From Magnetococcales bacterium (lineage in GTDB: Bacteria > Pseudomonadota > Magnetococcia > Magnetococcales > Magnetaquicoccaceae), in the NCBI GenBank assembly GCA_015231755.1, contig JADGAZ010000008.1, positions 102,602 to 166,601 on the forward strand: a stretch of 64,000 nucleotides of DNA. The letters are read 5' to 3'. Below, piece after piece: positions 1 to 9,643 of this stretch. A program made the position numbers and the translations under genes. Under the pieces are notes generated by a model, which saw only the letters and a list, made by a program, of their open reading frames with translations, did no database searches and had not been told where the DNA came from. The stretch's first letter is position 1, and each line of letters opens with the position of its first letter.

Positions 1-130
1 GATCTTTCTTGCGGTACAACGTTGAAAAGGATACACCACTCTTCCTCCAAGAGTCAATGAAAATCGTCAGCCTCGCCCATCTCTTCTTGCGGGACCCCCA
101 AAAGCCAGGGCAGGCGGATTCGGGATCGGT

Positions 131-3100
131 TCAGGTGGCGGGTTGCGCAGACAGATGGTGATCCAGACGTCGGATCAGGGTCTGCAAGGTCGCGCCAGCC
201 TCCACGAAGGCAAAACGATCCAGATTGGTTTCCATTTCCTCCACCAAAACCCGCAGATCCTCCGGGGCATGGGCCATCATGGGTTTCAGAGCCTCGAACA
301 TATCCAATCCCTCCCCCGAGGAGACATGGAGAAAGTCGGCCAATCGATGCAACACAGGTCGGATGACCGCCAGATCCAGCGGTTGCGCTTTTTCGTCCCC
401 CCACGACTGCTGTTCGTGGCACGCCAACAGTCCGATGGATGCCATGACCCGCTTCAACGCTTGGTCGAATTGTGCCAACACCAGGGGCCACCGTTCCCGG
501 AGATTCTCCTTGATGGCGATTTCCAGTTCCGAGGCCACCACGGACAGCTCCGTGGCGGAAAGATTGCCCGCCAGTCCCTTGATGGAATGGACCAGACGCT
601 TGACCGGCTCCAGTCCATGTCCTTCGGCCTGCTCCAGGTGGTGACGAATGGTTTCCGTGGCCTGGGCGTGTTCGCGACCAAACGAAAGCAACAACGCACG
701 CAACAGCTTGTGATTGCCGTTGACCCGATCCAATGCCCGTGGCACATCAATTCCGGGCAGGATGTCGGGCAAACACGCCGCTCCGGAATCCCCGACCTCG
801 GGAACGAGAATGGAAATTTCTTCAGGCACCACCCGCGCCATGGGCTTGATCCAGTGCAGCAGCGCTTCGTAAAGCCGACATTTATCAATGGGCTTGGAGA
901 GATGATCGTTCATCCCCGCCGCCAGACACCGTTCCCGTTCTCCGGCCATGGCGTGGGCGGTCATGGCGACGATGGGCAGATCCCGGGGCAAAGACGAGGC
1001 GCGCATCTGACGGGTGGCCTCATAGCCATCCATGATGGGCATCTGGATGTCCATCAGGACCAGATCATAAGGGGATGCCAAAGCCTTTTCGACCCCCTGT
1101 TGACCATTTTCCGCCGCTTCCACCAGCAGACCGACACCACGCAACAGCTCCTCGGCCACCAGACGGTTGATGGCATGATCTTCCACCAGCAGCACTTTGG
1201 CGCCGCCAATCCGGGCGCGCAATCCTGCCAGATCCATGGGCGTGCCCATACCCCGGTGGGTTTTGGGACACAACGGGGCCGGTGGCAGGGTGGCGGGATC
1301 CTGACTGGGCAAAAGCACCGTGAAAAAAAACAGACTGCCCTCCTGGGGTATGCTTTCCACCCGCATCTCCCCCCCCATCATGGCCACCAACCGTTTGCAG
1401 ATGGTCAAACCCAGACCGGTTCCGCCGTAACGGCGTGTGGTGGAGCCATCCGCCTGCACAAACGGATGAAAAAGTCTGCCGACTTCTTCCGCAGTCATGC
1501 CGATTCCCGTATCCCGCACCGAAAATTCCAATTGTTCCGGGGTGAGATCATCCCGGGCACGCAGCAGACGGGCTGTGACCACGATTTCGCCACGCGGGGT
1601 GAACTTCAAGGCGTTGGCGACCAGATTGATCAGGATCTGTTCCAACCGGTAGGGATCCCCGATCACCCGGGGGGGAGAGTCGCCGATCCAGTGCAGGGTC
1701 AGCCGCAACCCCTTCTCCTCCGCCTGCCCCCGGAACAGATCCGACAGCCGATCCAGCAACTCCCGTGGCGAAAAGAGAACCGTTTCCACTTCCAGTTTGC
1801 CGGCCTCGATCTTGGAGAAGTCGAGGATGTCATTGATGATCCGCAGCAACAAATGCGAAGAGTCGGCGATCTGCCGCAGGTAGAAATGCGAACGGGGATC
1901 CGTGGGATGCTGCAATCCCAGATCGGTCAAACCGATGATGGCATTCATCGGAGTACGGATTTCATGGCTCATGTTGGCCAGGAATTCACTTTTGGTGCGG
2001 CTGGCGGCTTCGGCCTGCTCCTTGGCCTGTTCCAGAGTGGTCATGTTCTCCTTGAGGGCCAAATCCTTGAGGTGCAGACTGGAAGCCATATGATTGAAAG
2101 CATGACCCAGTTCGGCGAACACGTCTCCGGATTCCAGATGGATGCGATGTTCCAGACGTCCCTGAGCAAACTGTTCGGCGCCAATACGCAACTGCTGGGT
2201 TCGTTCTTTGATGATTTTCTTCAGAAACAGGACAATCAGGACAAACAGAACCAGACCCTCCACGGAAAGCAGCATGAACAGCTTCTGATTCCAACTCCCG
2301 ACAGCCATCACATTCTCTTCGACGCGCCCCAAATAGTCGCCCATTTCCTGCTTCATGGCGTCGATGGTGATTTCAAGATCCTGCCAGGAACGCAAGGCAC
2401 CCTTTTTCGCCCGTTCCGCCGGATCGGCCCGATAGTTCCCGAGTTGCACCTCCTCGTGATAACGCAGCAATCCGGCATGAAACCGTCTCAGATCCTTCTC
2501 AAGACCATTCAGCCAATCCGGATCGGTCCACTCCTTGGATTGGGCGATCTGCTGGAACTCCTGAAACTGGGCGAAAGCCAGTTCCATCTCCCGGATCCCC
2601 TCTTCCAGATCCACCTCCGGTCGATTCAGATAACGCTTGAGCGCCTGTTCCAGATCCAAAAAAACAGAACGGCTGGCATGACTGCGTAACCGCACCGGTT
2701 CCGGCACCTCCTGAAGACGATTATCCGGGATGATCCCGAACAGGCTCTCCCGAAAGGCCGACAGTTTCTGTTCGATCTGGGAGACCTGAGCCATATGGAT
2801 TGCGCTGGTCAACTCCCGGCGCATATCCACCTGTTTGTCCTGATACTGCACCAACGCGACCCGCAAAACCGACAACGCCTCGCTGGGAATGACGGGGGGA
2901 AACAGCAGACCCGCGGTGTGCAGATCCTGTTCGAGTTGCCGGACCTGTTGCTCAAAACCATCCAGGGAGTCCAGAATCGACTTGAAAAACGGGGGTTCCG
3001 TCTGACTGGTCATCAGAAAGGCGGCATGGGCTCCGCGGAGATGATCGTGGACTTGTTGCAGGCGTTTGAGTTGGGGGGCGTGAAAATTGATCAGGGTGTG

Positions 3101-3229
3101 GAGCGCCGCGTTGCTCTGACTGCTGTTGCGGTAGGCGATCACCACCACCGAAACCAGAATCACAAACAACAACGCAAAACCGATATTCTGGGCCGTACCG
3201 TATGGAAGACGCCACAAACGGACAATCAT
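131..3229 (-). CDS. Membrane hybrid sensor histidine kinase (HAMP-HisKA-HATPase-REC-HPt)
   Basis: A phosphorelay sensor that would autophosphorylate on His and pass phosphate through its own receiver and HPt domains. From the ATG at 3229 (1032 aa) it has a first TM helix near residues 15-33, a periplasmic region of about 280 residues, a second TM near 320-340, HAMP, HisKA with [14 protein letters not shown] (His near 421), an ATPase with DTGIGM and GGTGLGL, a receiver with [12 protein letters not shown] (Asp near 725), and an HPt with [11 protein letters not shown]. The periplasmic region has no family I recognise, so the stimulus is unknown. It lies 53 bases after the ACP gene on the same strand. 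A GTG at 3286 overlapping the ACP stop (GTGA) is an alternative start that adds 19 residues; neither start has a clear ribosome site. Confidence 0.93.
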   Translation of the reverse strand: MIVRLWRLPYGTAQNIGFALLFVILVSVVVIAYRNSSQSNAALHTLINFHAPQLKRLQQVHDHLRGAHAAFLMTSQTEPPFFKSILDSLDGFEQQVRQLEQDLHTAGLLFPPVIPSEALSVLRVALVQYQDKQVDMRRELTSAIHMAQVSQIEQKLSAFRESLFGIIPDNRLQEVPEPVRLRSHASRSVFLDLEQALKRYLNRPEVDLEEGIREMELAFAQFQEFQQIAQSKEWTDPDWLNGLEKDLRRFHAGLLRYHEEVQLGNYRADPAERAKKGALRSWQDLEITIDAMKQEMGDYLGRVEENVMAVGSWNQKLFMLLSVEGLVLFVLIVLFLKKIIKERTQQLRIGAEQFAQGRLEHRIHLESGDVFAELGHAFNHMASSLHLKDLALKENMTTLEQAKEQAEAASRTKSEFLANMSHEIRTPMNAIIGLTDLGLQHPTDPRSHFYLRQIADSSHLLLRIINDILDFSKIEAGKLEVETVLFSPRELLDRLSDLFRGQAEEKGLRLTLHWIGDSPPRVIGDPYRLEQILINLVANALKFTPRGEIVVTARLLRARDDLTPEQLEFSVRDTGIGMTAEEVGRLFHPFVQADGSTTRRYGGTGLGLTICKRLVAMMGGEMRVESIPQEGSLFFFTVLLPSQDPATLPPAPLCPKTHRGMGTPMDLAGLRARIGGAKVLLVEDHAINRLVAEELLRGVGLLVEAAENGQQGVEKALASPYDLVLMDIQMPIMDGYEATRQMRASSLPRDLPIVAMTAHAMAGERERCLAAGMNDHLSKPIDKCRLYEALLHWIKPMARVVPEEISILVPEVGDSGAACLPDILPGIDVPRALDRVNGNHKLLRALLLSFGREHAQATETIRHHLEQAEGHGLEPVKRLVHSIKGLAGNLSATELSVVASELEIAIKENLRERWPLVLAQFDQALKRVMASIGLLACHEQQSWGDEKAQPLDLAVIRPVLHRLADFLHVSSGEGLDMFEALKPMMAHAPEDLRVLVEEMETNLDRFAFVEAGATLQTLIRRLDHHLSAQPAT

Positions 3230-3282
3230 GCTCAATCCGGGATCCCGGCGAGAAGACGAGTCATGGCGATACGCGACCGGTT

Positions 3283-3507
3283 TCACAACTTCGACTGAAT
3301 GATCTGGCAAATGTCATAAAAGGAGGTCATGGATTCCATTTCATCCACCTCCAGGGTCACGCCGAACTCCTGTTCCAACGCCAGGCACAAATTGAGATGG
3401 TTGAACGAATCCCAGCCATCCACCTCTTCCATAGCGGTGGAGTCGTCAATCCGGGCGGGATTCAGATTCAGCAGATCGGCCATCAGTTGTTTGATCTGTT
3501 CTTCCAT
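3283..3507 (-). CDS. Acyl carrier protein
   Basis: A 74-residue carrier protein whose Ser in [10 protein letters not shown] (about residue 34) matches the phosphopantetheine attachment site. The ATG at 3507 ([13 protein letters not shown]) is chosen because the helical carrier domain begins there and the reading frame upstream is only shadow of the FkbH gene. The start overlaps the 3' end of the FkbH-like gene by 62 bases, an arrangement that suggests translational coupling. Standalone carriers beside FkbH-like proteins usually hold the three-carbon or acyl unit the FkbH protein loads, and that is the inferred role here. It is not the housekeeping fatty-acid ACP: that one normally sits with fab genes and carries DSLD instead of DSFN. 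Confidence 0.9.
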   Translation of the reverse strand: MEEQIKQLMADLLNLNPARIDDSTAMEEVDGWDSFNHLNLCLALEQEFGVTLEVDEMESMTSFYDICQIIQSKL

Positions 3508-5401
3508 GGTCGGCTCCAATCCGGGTGATCCACGGCGGTGTGGCGACATCGCCGCAGGTAAGGTCCAATTCCCAAAGAGTTTCGCCTTGATTGGCGTTTT
3601 CAGGGGCCACGGACGAACGAATGAATCCATGGTCCGGATAAAGGTTTTCTGCCGGGACATTCCTGGCCGTGGGAATGAAACAGCCCCGGATGCGCCGACG
3701 GTTCAGGCGACGCGCTCCTTTGCACAATTCGGCCAGCATGGCGGTTTCGATGGTGCGTCCGATGACCCGGCAACTCAGCAAAAAGGTCTCCACCTCCAGG
3801 GTCTCCTGGTCGTCCAGACCTCTGGCCATCATCAAACCCACCACCCCGTTGTCGCCGAAACGATCCGTCACCCGCACGCCGTACACCAGCCAATCCGGAT
3901 CGTTTAGGCGTCTGGCCACCTCTTCTTCGGAATGGCGCCGGGTGGTGAGGTTGAATTGATTGGTTTTCTGGGTCAACTGGGCCGCACGGGCCACGGTGGT
4001 GGCGGTCACCGGAACGATCTCCACCCCCATCTCCAGACTGATATAATATTCCTGCAACGAACCACTCGCCATTTTCAACGCCTCGGCCTGATCCCGTTGT
4101 GCGTAAAGGGCGCTGCGGTTACGATCCTCCGCCGATACGGTCAAGGCATCGAACCAGCCGGGTTCAAGAATGGCCTCCACCGCCTCTTCGGGCCGGGCCG
4201 GAAATACGATCACGGTCACCATGGGCAAGGCGGCCCGCACTTCGGCGCACTCCACCGGGTTGTCGTCCACGAAAACCAGATGTTCCAGACCGATGTTAAG
4301 CCCCTGGGCAATAGCCCGCAAGGATTGGGACTTGGGTTGCCAATGAATCTCCTGCCGGGCGAAATGGTGAGGCTTGAGCAGCATGGCCGGATGATCCCGG
4401 AACACCTCCGCCACATCCTGGGGATTGTTTTTACTGGCAATGGCCAACAAAATCCCTCGGCTGTGAAGTTGCAACAAAACCCGCTGATAGGCCAGATGGG
4501 CGCTGCCCGGATAGTCCGGGCCCAGCTTGAGGCCATGGAGACCATCCTCCCCCACGATTCCCCCCCACAAGGTGTTGTCCAAGTCGGTGACCAGACATTT
4601 CCGGGTCAGACCCGCCGCGGCCCGCAAATATTTCAGATACTCCCCGGCCAAGCGGGGCAACATCGGGGCGGCGATGGGGGCTTTGGCCAGATGGGCCATG
4701 CGCCGGTCGAACCACCGTTCCGTCCCGCAGCGGGCCACCAGACCGGAGTAGTCCACCACATGCAGACCCCGTGCGGCCCGAGCCCGCTCCAGCAAGGCGG
4801 CGCGCACTCCCTGGATCACCTCGGCGGCACCCGGCCCGTTCATCCCCTCCAGAATTCCCCAGGCCCGCTCCCTCGGCCCCACCAGATCGTGAATCAGCAA
4901 CAGCGCCTCGCAACGACTCCGAAAGGCAGTGATCAACGGATCGATCACCCCCATGGCCGCCGCGACCCCGTTCTCCACCGCAGAAGCCGGCAGAATCCCC
5001 CCGTCTTCATACAGATGGGGCAACAACCGTTCCCCCTCGATGGCGAGGATCACCACATCCGGCTTGAAGGCGTAAAGTCCGCTGTCGGGATTTAAAATCT
5101 CCTGGTGGTACTGGGCAAAGCCCGACACATGCCACACCACCCGCACCCCATGGGCCAACCCCAGGGCCAACAGGGCATCTTGCATGAAATCAATCGAAAA
5201 AGAGGCCAGAACCGCAACCCGCAGCGTCTTGAGTCCCAACGCCCCTTCCGGCAATTCACGGGCGACCCGGGCCACCACGCGCCAACGTCCCGCCTCTTCT
5301 CCCCGGGTCAGATAGTCCAAGGCGGCATTGCGGGTTTCAAAGATACGGTTCTGCTCCAGAGCGGTCAGAAACGCCTTGCGTGCTTCACGGATCATAACCA
5401 T
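3446..5401 (-). CDS. FkbH-like HAD-superfamily protein
   Basis: FkbH-family proteins load a phosphoglycerate-derived three-carbon unit onto a carrier protein; some family members act in sugar decoration. This one (651 aa) carries the HAD nucleophile motif TDLDNTLWGG near residue 271, ASKNNPQDV, and FVDDNPVE near 380. An N-terminal SGNH/helical region precedes them and a GNAT-like C-terminal part follows. The ATG at 5401 has AAGGA four bases upstream and overlaps the end of the AAC(3)-like gene; an ATG at 5395 is nearly as good. The adjoining ACP is the likely acceptor. The last ~20 residues run into the ACP gene in another frame and look low-complexity, so the functional C-terminus is probably earlier. 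The substrate cannot be read from the sequence. Confidence 0.9.
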   Translation of the reverse strand: MVMIREARKAFLTALEQNRIFETRNAALDYLTRGEEAGRWRVVARVARELPEGALGLKTLRVAVLASFSIDFMQDALLALGLAHGVRVVWHVSGFAQYHQEILNPDSGLYAFKPDVVILAIEGERLLPHLYEDGGILPASAVENGVAAAMGVIDPLITAFRSRCEALLLIHDLVGPRERAWGILEGMNGPGAAEVIQGVRAALLERARAARGLHVVDYSGLVARCGTERWFDRRMAHLAKAPIAAPMLPRLAGEYLKYLRAAAGLTRKCLVTDLDNTLWGGIVGEDGLHGLKLGPDYPGSAHLAYQRVLLQLHSRGILLAIASKNNPQDVAEVFRDHPAMLLKPHHFARQEIHWQPKSQSLRAIAQGLNIGLEHLVFVDDNPVECAEVRAALPMVTVIVFPARPEEAVEAILEPGWFDALTVSAEDRNRSALYAQRDQAEALKMASGSLQEYYISLEMGVEIVPVTATTVARAAQLTQKTNQFNLTTRRHSEEEVARRLNDPDWLVYGVRVTDRFGDNGVVGLMMARGLDDQETLEVETFLLSCRVIGRTIETAMLAELCKGARRLNRRRIRGCFIPTARNVPAENLYPDHGFIRSSVAPENANQGETLWELDLTCGDVATPPWITRIGADHGRTDQTTDGRSAESESRPD

Positions 5402-6239
5402 AGCGTCCTTGCGCCGCCATTTCGCTGAAAGTGGCCAGCACGTCGCGGGCATCCAGGCACAACAGCTCCGCCCCCCCCAGGCGGGCATGACGCCACCCCC
5501 CGCGCCGTTTGAGATCCGGCACCAAGCGTGAAATGCGCCGTTTTCGGGAGATCTCCGGGTCGAAAAGTCGGGTAACCGTCACCACCGTCCCGGATGGGGT
5601 GCGGGATGACAATCGAAACGATTCACGGGTGAAGGGCGAGAAGGGCAGATGTTCTTCCAGGAGCGCCTCGGCGGCGTGGAAAAAGGTCATGGATTCGATG
5701 GACGCCCCCAGAAACAGAATCTTGCCGTTTTCCGCCAGCAATCCGGCATACGGGGAACCGGCTCCGCAGGGGGTGGAACAGTTGGGGTGATCGCGACAAA
5801 AGGCGTCCGCCCGCTCCCCCCAGGCCGCCACCGAATGGGTGGGATGAATGCTGCGCACCACCCCCGGAGAGCGACGGAACAGCTCGGTAAGCAGTCCGGA
5901 GCGGGAAGGCGTGGCCCGCAGGTCAAACACACTCCCGGCCCGGGCCCACTCCACCGCCGTGCCGGTAAAGGGCAAAGTGGGCATGAACAGCAATCCGGAC
6001 GGTCCCACCACCTCTTGCAACACCTGGAGAATGTCACTGCTTTTCCCGGTGAAGGCCTCCAGACGATCCAGGGAAGAGTGAACCAGCAGGCAATCCCCGG
6101 TGTGAATTCCCAGACCCGTCAGGGTCTGTTTCAGGGCTTCCGGACCGAATCCCTGCCAGCGCCGGAGCCAGGCCAGACGGTGTTTTTTCCAGGCTCCCTT
6201 GACGAACCGTTTGCAACGGGCCGCAAAAGGACGAATCAT
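5385..6239 (-). CDS. AAC(3)-family N-acyltransferase-like protein
   Basis: A 284-residue member of the aminoglycoside 3-N-acetyltransferase fold. Diagnostic pieces are LLVHSSLDRLEAF near residue 52, FMPTLPFTG, SIHPTHSVAAWG near 130 and LFLGASIESMTFFHAAE. In surface-glycan and flagellin-glycan loci such proteins acylate amino sugars rather than inactivate antibiotics, and the company of FkbH and ACP points to that use. The ATG at 6239 overlaps the stop of the upstream toroid gene (ATGA), which fixes the start; the longer open frame upstream is shadow. It overlaps the FkbH start by 17 bases, so the genes form one operon. Acyl donor (CoA or the ACP) and acceptor are inferred, not seen. Confidence 0.85.
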   Translation of the reverse strand: MIRPFAARCKRFVKGAWKKHRLAWLRRWQGFGPEALKQTLTGLGIHTGDCLLVHSSLDRLEAFTGKSSDILQVLQEVVGPSGLLFMPTLPFTGTAVEWARAGSVFDLRATPSRSGLLTELFRRSPGVVRSIHPTHSVAAWGERADAFCRDHPNCSTPCGAGSPYAGLLAENGKILFLGASIESMTFFHAAEALLEEHLPFSPFTRESFRLSSRTPSGTVVTVTRLFDPEISRKRRISRLVPDLKRRGGWRHARLGGAELLCLDARDVLATFSEMAAQGRYGYDP

Positions 6240-7531
6240 GCCCGCCCCTCGATGATCCGGTCTTGCAACAGCAGGGCATCCAGGAGGTACTTGGTGGCCC
6301 AGTTGGGAAAGCCGGCGGGTTGGTACTCCCCCAGAAACATGGGAAACGATCCGGCCAAAGCCCCGCGCATGGGGGAGGACGGAACACCGATCACCTGCAA
6401 TCCCTTGAGAAAATCCAACAAACGATGACCCGCCTCCAGAAAAATGCCGTCCCCCAGAATTTGGAACAGTCGGAAACAGACCACCGCCAGTTGGGCATTG
6501 CCCGTGAGGCAGGAACTGAAAGAGGCGGGGCTCCAGTCCGCGTGAAACCGGCCCGGCAAAAAACCATCCGGAGAGAGGACATCGATGATCGGCAGCATGC
6601 CCCGACGGGCAGACTCGATCAGGGCGGTATCTCCGGCGGCGATGCCGGTTTCCAGCAGTCCCTGGAGGGTATAGCCGATGGTATGGGTCAAGGGGGCCTC
6701 GTCCCGTTCGAGGCAGTTGTGGGGAAACCAGCCATTGGACCGTTGCAGACGCATGGAGGCCCGGGCGATGCGCACCGCGGCTTGCTGACAGTTCGGATCC
6801 TGGACCAGGGTGCCGAACTGGTGCAATCCCCAGGCGCACAGACAGTTGTAGGTCTTGATGGGCCGATCGACGACAAACTGGCCATGGGTGCGCAAGTGGC
6901 CATCCCGATCCATGTCGGCGAGGAGGAAATCGGCGGCGCGTCGGGCGGCCTGTTCGATACGGGGATCGGGTTCGTGTTTCAGAAGGGCGGCAAAACCCTG
7001 GAGCACCATGCCGGTATTGAACACCGCCGGCCGTTGACGGGCCGGCGTGGTGATGGCACCGCTCTGCACCGCCCCGGAGGCCATTTGCACCTCTGCCTCC
7101 CAGTGAGCCATGGCCAAAGCCCGCTCCCGCATCAGGGCATCGGAAAACCGAATGGCGTAATCGAGCAACGAGACGATGATATAACCCGTGGTCTCCGGAT
7201 AGGATGGCCGCCAGCCATTGCCCAAAGGGGAGCGTTCCAACGGGTCGCAGGGGTAATAGCCCATGGAGACCCCATCATCCGGGGTGCTTTCCCAGGCGCG
7301 GATCAGCCATTCGGCGGCGGCATGGGCCCTCTGGCGACAGGCTCCGTCCACGGGTTGCACCCCGTTGGTCATGAAACGGATCTGATCGTTCCAGGCCAGC
7401 CACGCAAATTCGGCCTGACCCGGAAGTCGGCCCAGACGGGCGAGGTGTTCACAAAAGGCCCAATAGTGCTCCTTGAACGGGCGGGCCCGGAGACGACTGG
7501 ATACAATACGTGGTATGGCGAGCGGATGCAT
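6236..7531 (-). CDS. Helical toroid protein of unknown function
   Basis: 431 residues, no signal peptide and no TM segment. The sequence is built of repeating amphipathic helix pairs with motifs such as NGWFPHNC, GYTLQGLLETG, GNAQLAVVCFRLF and ETTGYIIVSLLDYA, the pattern seen in (alpha/alpha) barrel proteins such as prenyltransferase/terpenoid-cyclase toroids and polysaccharide lyases or epimerases. Conserved Trp, His and Asp residues inside the repeats suggest a sugar-binding cavity. I do not recognise a characterised family. It is translationally coupled to the AAC(3)-like gene and follows the MaoC-SDR gene by 27 bases, so it belongs to the same pathway. A role in modifying or trimming a glycan or glycosylated intermediate is the best guess. 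Confidence 0.7.
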   Translation of the reverse strand: MHPLAIPRIVSSRLRARPFKEHYWAFCEHLARLGRLPGQAEFAWLAWNDQIRFMTNGVQPVDGACRQRAHAAAEWLIRAWESTPDDGVSMGYYPCDPLERSPLGNGWRPSYPETTGYIIVSLLDYAIRFSDALMRERALAMAHWEAEVQMASGAVQSGAITTPARQRPAVFNTGMVLQGFAALLKHEPDPRIEQAARRAADFLLADMDRDGHLRTHGQFVVDRPIKTYNCLCAWGLHQFGTLVQDPNCQQAAVRIARASMRLQRSNGWFPHNCLERDEAPLTHTIGYTLQGLLETGIAAGDTALIESARRGMLPIIDVLSPDGFLPGRFHADWSPASFSSCLTGNAQLAVVCFRLFQILGDGIFLEAGHRLLDFLKGLQVIGVPSSPMRGALAGSFPMFLGEYQPAGFPNWATKYLLDALLLQDRIIEGRA

Positions 7532-7558
7532 GGGCGAGCCGATGGTAAACGGTATTTT

Positions 7559-8782
7559 TCAGGGCATGACTTGTCCGCCGGTCAGGGGCAGATCCACCCC
7601 TGTGAGGAAGGCGGCCCCTTCTCCGAGGAGAAATGCCACGGTACGGGCCACGTCTTCCGGGGTTCCCAGACGACGCAACGGAGTGCGACCGATTTCGCTT
7701 TTGAAGATACGTTCGTTCAAATGTTCGGTCATGTCGGTACGGAGCAATCCGGGGGAGACGGTATTGACCCGGATTCCCTCTTCGGCCCACTCCACGGCCA
7801 GTGCCTTGGAGAATCCCTTGAGGGCATATTTGGCCGCGACATAATCGGCCATCTGGGCGGGCGGGGCATCCCAGACCACCTGGGACAGAATATTGACCAC
7901 GGATCCGCCACTGTTTTTGAGATGCGGAAAAGCCTGACGACACACCTGATGGACCGCCTTGAGTTGAAAATCCAGGTGGTGCATGAACTGGGACCATTCC
8001 AGATCCCGCATCGGACGATGAAAAATCTCCCCGGAGGCGGCATTGACCACGGCGTCGAGGCGGGCGAACCGTTTGAGGGCAAGCTGGAACAACCGTTCCA
8101 CGGCGTTGCCTTCCCGCAGGTCGGCCTGGATGGCGAAAGCCTCGCCACCGGCCTCACCGATTTTTTGGACCATTCGTGCGGCCTTTTCCTCGTTTTGGAA
8201 GTAGTGGATCCCCACCGCCCAGCCGGAAGCGGCCAGCAAGGTGGCGATGGCCGATCCCACTCCCCCCGTGGCGCCGGTGATCAACACGCACTTTTGGCCG
8301 ACGGGAAGCGGGTCGCACTGTTCCGGGGTCGGATTGGGGGATTCCGGAAGGGCTTCGTGATCGCGAATCTTGACCCGGGCCATGCCCCCCACCGCCACCT
8401 GATCCTCGGCGTTGCGAATCTCCGTGGAAAGCAAAATGGTCTGGGTGGTGGGATTCTTGCCGATGACCCGGGCCAGGGCGGTGACGCACTCCCCCACCCG
8501 CACCGGTCGCCGGAAGGCCAGATCCTGGGCCAGATACAAGGCGTTGCGGCCTGGAATCCGCATGCCGACCAACTGGGAAAAAAGCGCGGCCAACAGCATG
8601 CCGTGGACCACCCGGCCCTCGAAGCCGGAAGCGACGGCATAGTCTTGATCCATGTGCAACGGACTGAAGTCACCACTGACTTGCGCGAAATGGTCCACAT
8701 CGGCGGCGGCAAAGGTCTTTTCCAAACGGAACGTGTCGCCCACTTGAATCTGATGGAAGGTCAATTCATCGCAAAGGTGCAT
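7559..8782 (-). CDS. MaoC dehydratase - short-chain dehydrogenase fusion
   Basis: A 407-residue fusion of two fatty-acyl-type enzymes. The N-terminal ~140 residues form a MaoC hot-dog domain (VSGDFSPLHMDQDYA, FEGRVVHGMLLAALF), a 3-hydroxyacyl dehydratase or hydratase fold. The C-terminal ~240 residues are an SDR with the cofactor loop TGATGGVGSAIA near 170, NAASG, and the catalytic YVAAK (Tyr near 312, Lys four later). A 3-ketoacyl reductase of FabG type joined to a dehydratase would process a short acyl group on the nearby ACP. I chose the ATG at 8782 because the MaoC domain begins immediately after it; an in-frame TTG at 8803 would add seven residues. This is the first gene of the minus-strand operon. 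Confidence 0.88.
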   Translation of the reverse strand: MHLCDELTFHQIQVGDTFRLEKTFAAADVDHFAQVSGDFSPLHMDQDYAVASGFEGRVVHGMLLAALFSQLVGMRIPGRNALYLAQDLAFRRPVRVGECVTALARVIGKNPTTQTILLSTEIRNAEDQVAVGGMARVKIRDHEALPESPNPTPEQCDPLPVGQKCVLITGATGGVGSAIATLLAASGWAVGIHYFQNEEKAARMVQKIGEAGGEAFAIQADLREGNAVERLFQLALKRFARLDAVVNAASGEIFHRPMRDLEWSQFMHHLDFQLKAVHQVCRQAFPHLKNSGGSVVNILSQVVWDAPPAQMADYVAAKYALKGFSKALAVEWAEEGIRVNTVSPGLLRTDMTEHLNERIFKSEIGRTPLRRLGTPEDVARTVAFLLGEGAAFLTGVDLPLTGGQVMP

Positions 8783-8830
8783 GGCGTTCACGGGGTAGAC
8801 CAATAATTTAGAGTAATTTCTGAGTTTTAT

Positions 8831-8859
8831 ATATTACCCCTTTCCGATCTCGCCACCAA
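8831..8859 (-). promoter_or_regulatory. Candidate promoter of the MaoC-SDR/FkbH/ACP operon
   Basis: On the minus strand TTGGTG (8859-8854) and TAATAT (8836-8831) are separated by exactly 17 bases. An eight-base A tract (8870-8863) lies just upstream, where an UP-like element would be. Matches to the sigma-70 boxes are 3/6 and 4/6, so this is a weak prediction supported mainly by position ahead of the first gene. Confidence 0.3.
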
Positions 8860-8993
8860 GGCTTTTTTTTGTCCGTGCAGACAAGGGATTGACGATTTTA
8901 TGATGGCATTATTCTTGCTTTGAACCTTCCGCAATTCCACTTTTTATCAAGAGATTGGCCTGTCAGTCAACCAACGATCCAAGGAGATCACCC

Positions 8994-9185
8994 ATGTTTG
9001 AAAGTGCGGATCTGATGCGCATCAAGCTGGACCTGCTCAAAGGGGTGCCGGCGGCTTACAGCTCACTCATGAGCCGTCTGTATCGGGAAGGACTGGCGGA
9101 AATGGACGGAGTGGACGAGGCCCGTCAATCCCGGCTGTGCGGCATTCTGGATGACTATTACGATCAATACATTCTGCGGGCCTGA
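8994..9185 (+). CDS. Small protein of unknown function (63 aa)
   Basis: A 63-residue mostly helical protein ending in ILDDYYDQYILRA, with mixed charge and no signal or TM segment. The ATG at 8994 is fixed by a strong ribosome site, AAGGAG seven bases upstream, which also argues that the gene is real. It stands alone, divergent from the FkbH/ACP operon and convergent with the VTT-protein gene. A weak promoter-like pair, TTGACG (8889-8894) and TATTCT (8910-8915), lies upstream, but its 15-base spacer is short. I do not recognise a family. The Asp/Tyr-rich C-terminus suggests a protein-interaction role, but nothing more can be said. Confidence 0.6.
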   Translation: MFESADLMRIKLDLLKGVPAAYSSLMSRLYREGLAEMDGVDEARQSRLCGILDDYYDQYILRA

Positions 9186-9223
9186 AAACACACGGGCAGC
9201 GTCGCAGGCCGATTCCCAAGGAT

Positions 9224-9643
9224 TCACAACAGGCCCACGATCAACAGATAGCGTCCCGCCTTGCCCGGAATGACCCAAAAGGAAAAACGCCAGAAGGGCA
9301 CCCCGAACGCTCCGGCCACAAAGGTGAGCGGATCACCGACCACCGGCAGCCACGAAAAGAACAGACTCCACTCGCCCCGCGCGCGAAACCGCTCACCGGC
9401 CTTGTGCAGCGTCTCCGGGGCGATGGGAAACCAGCGTCGATCCTGAAACCGCAGACAGTAACGCCCCACCCCCCAATTGATCTGCGCGCCGATCACATTG
9501 CCGAGGGTCGCGGCCCACCACAATGACCAGGGATCGAATCTCCCCGACAGCAGCATGGCCGCCAGAATCGCCTCCGACGAAAAAGGCACGATCGTGGCCG
9601 CCAGCAACGCCGCCAAAAAAAGGGAGATCACTCCGGGTTCCAC
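9224..9643 (-). CDS. YqaA/DedA-like VTT-domain membrane protein
   Basis: A 139-residue inner-membrane protein of the small YqaA branch of the DedA/SNARE-associated (VTT) family. Signs are an N-terminal hydrophobic helix (VISLFLAALLAATIVP), the reentrant segment with SSEAILAAML, the motif GNVIGAQINWGVGRY, and FFSWLPVVGDPLTFVAGAFG near residue 100, followed by a last hydrophobic stretch. Family members are thought to move lipids or support envelope homeostasis. The GTG at 9643 is preceded by AAGGAGG at good spacing and overlaps the end of the HD-GYP gene by 16 bases, so the two are co-translated. A second GTG at 9631 is possible. Confidence 0.85.
   Translation of the reverse strand: MEPGVISLFLAALLAATIVPFSSEAILAAMLLSGRFDPWSLWWAATLGNVIGAQINWGVGRYCLRFQDRRWFPIAPETLHKAGERFRARGEWSLFFSWLPVVGDPLTFVAGAFGVPFWRFSFWVIPGKAGRYLLIVGLL

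Noticed and set aside
143..2689. An open frame of 848 codons on the plus strand opposite hybrid kinase 1
   Set aside because: It is antisense to a clear kinase, is rich in His/Gln/Gly from reverse-strand codon bias, and shows no domain.
6263..8806. An 847-codon plus-strand frame opposite the toroid and MaoC-SDR genes
   Set aside because: Antisense shadow. The minus-strand genes have catalytic motifs in order.
8861..8880. The T run at 8863-8870 as an intrinsic terminator
   Set aside because: No stem precedes it on either strand; it fits better as an A tract near a promoter.
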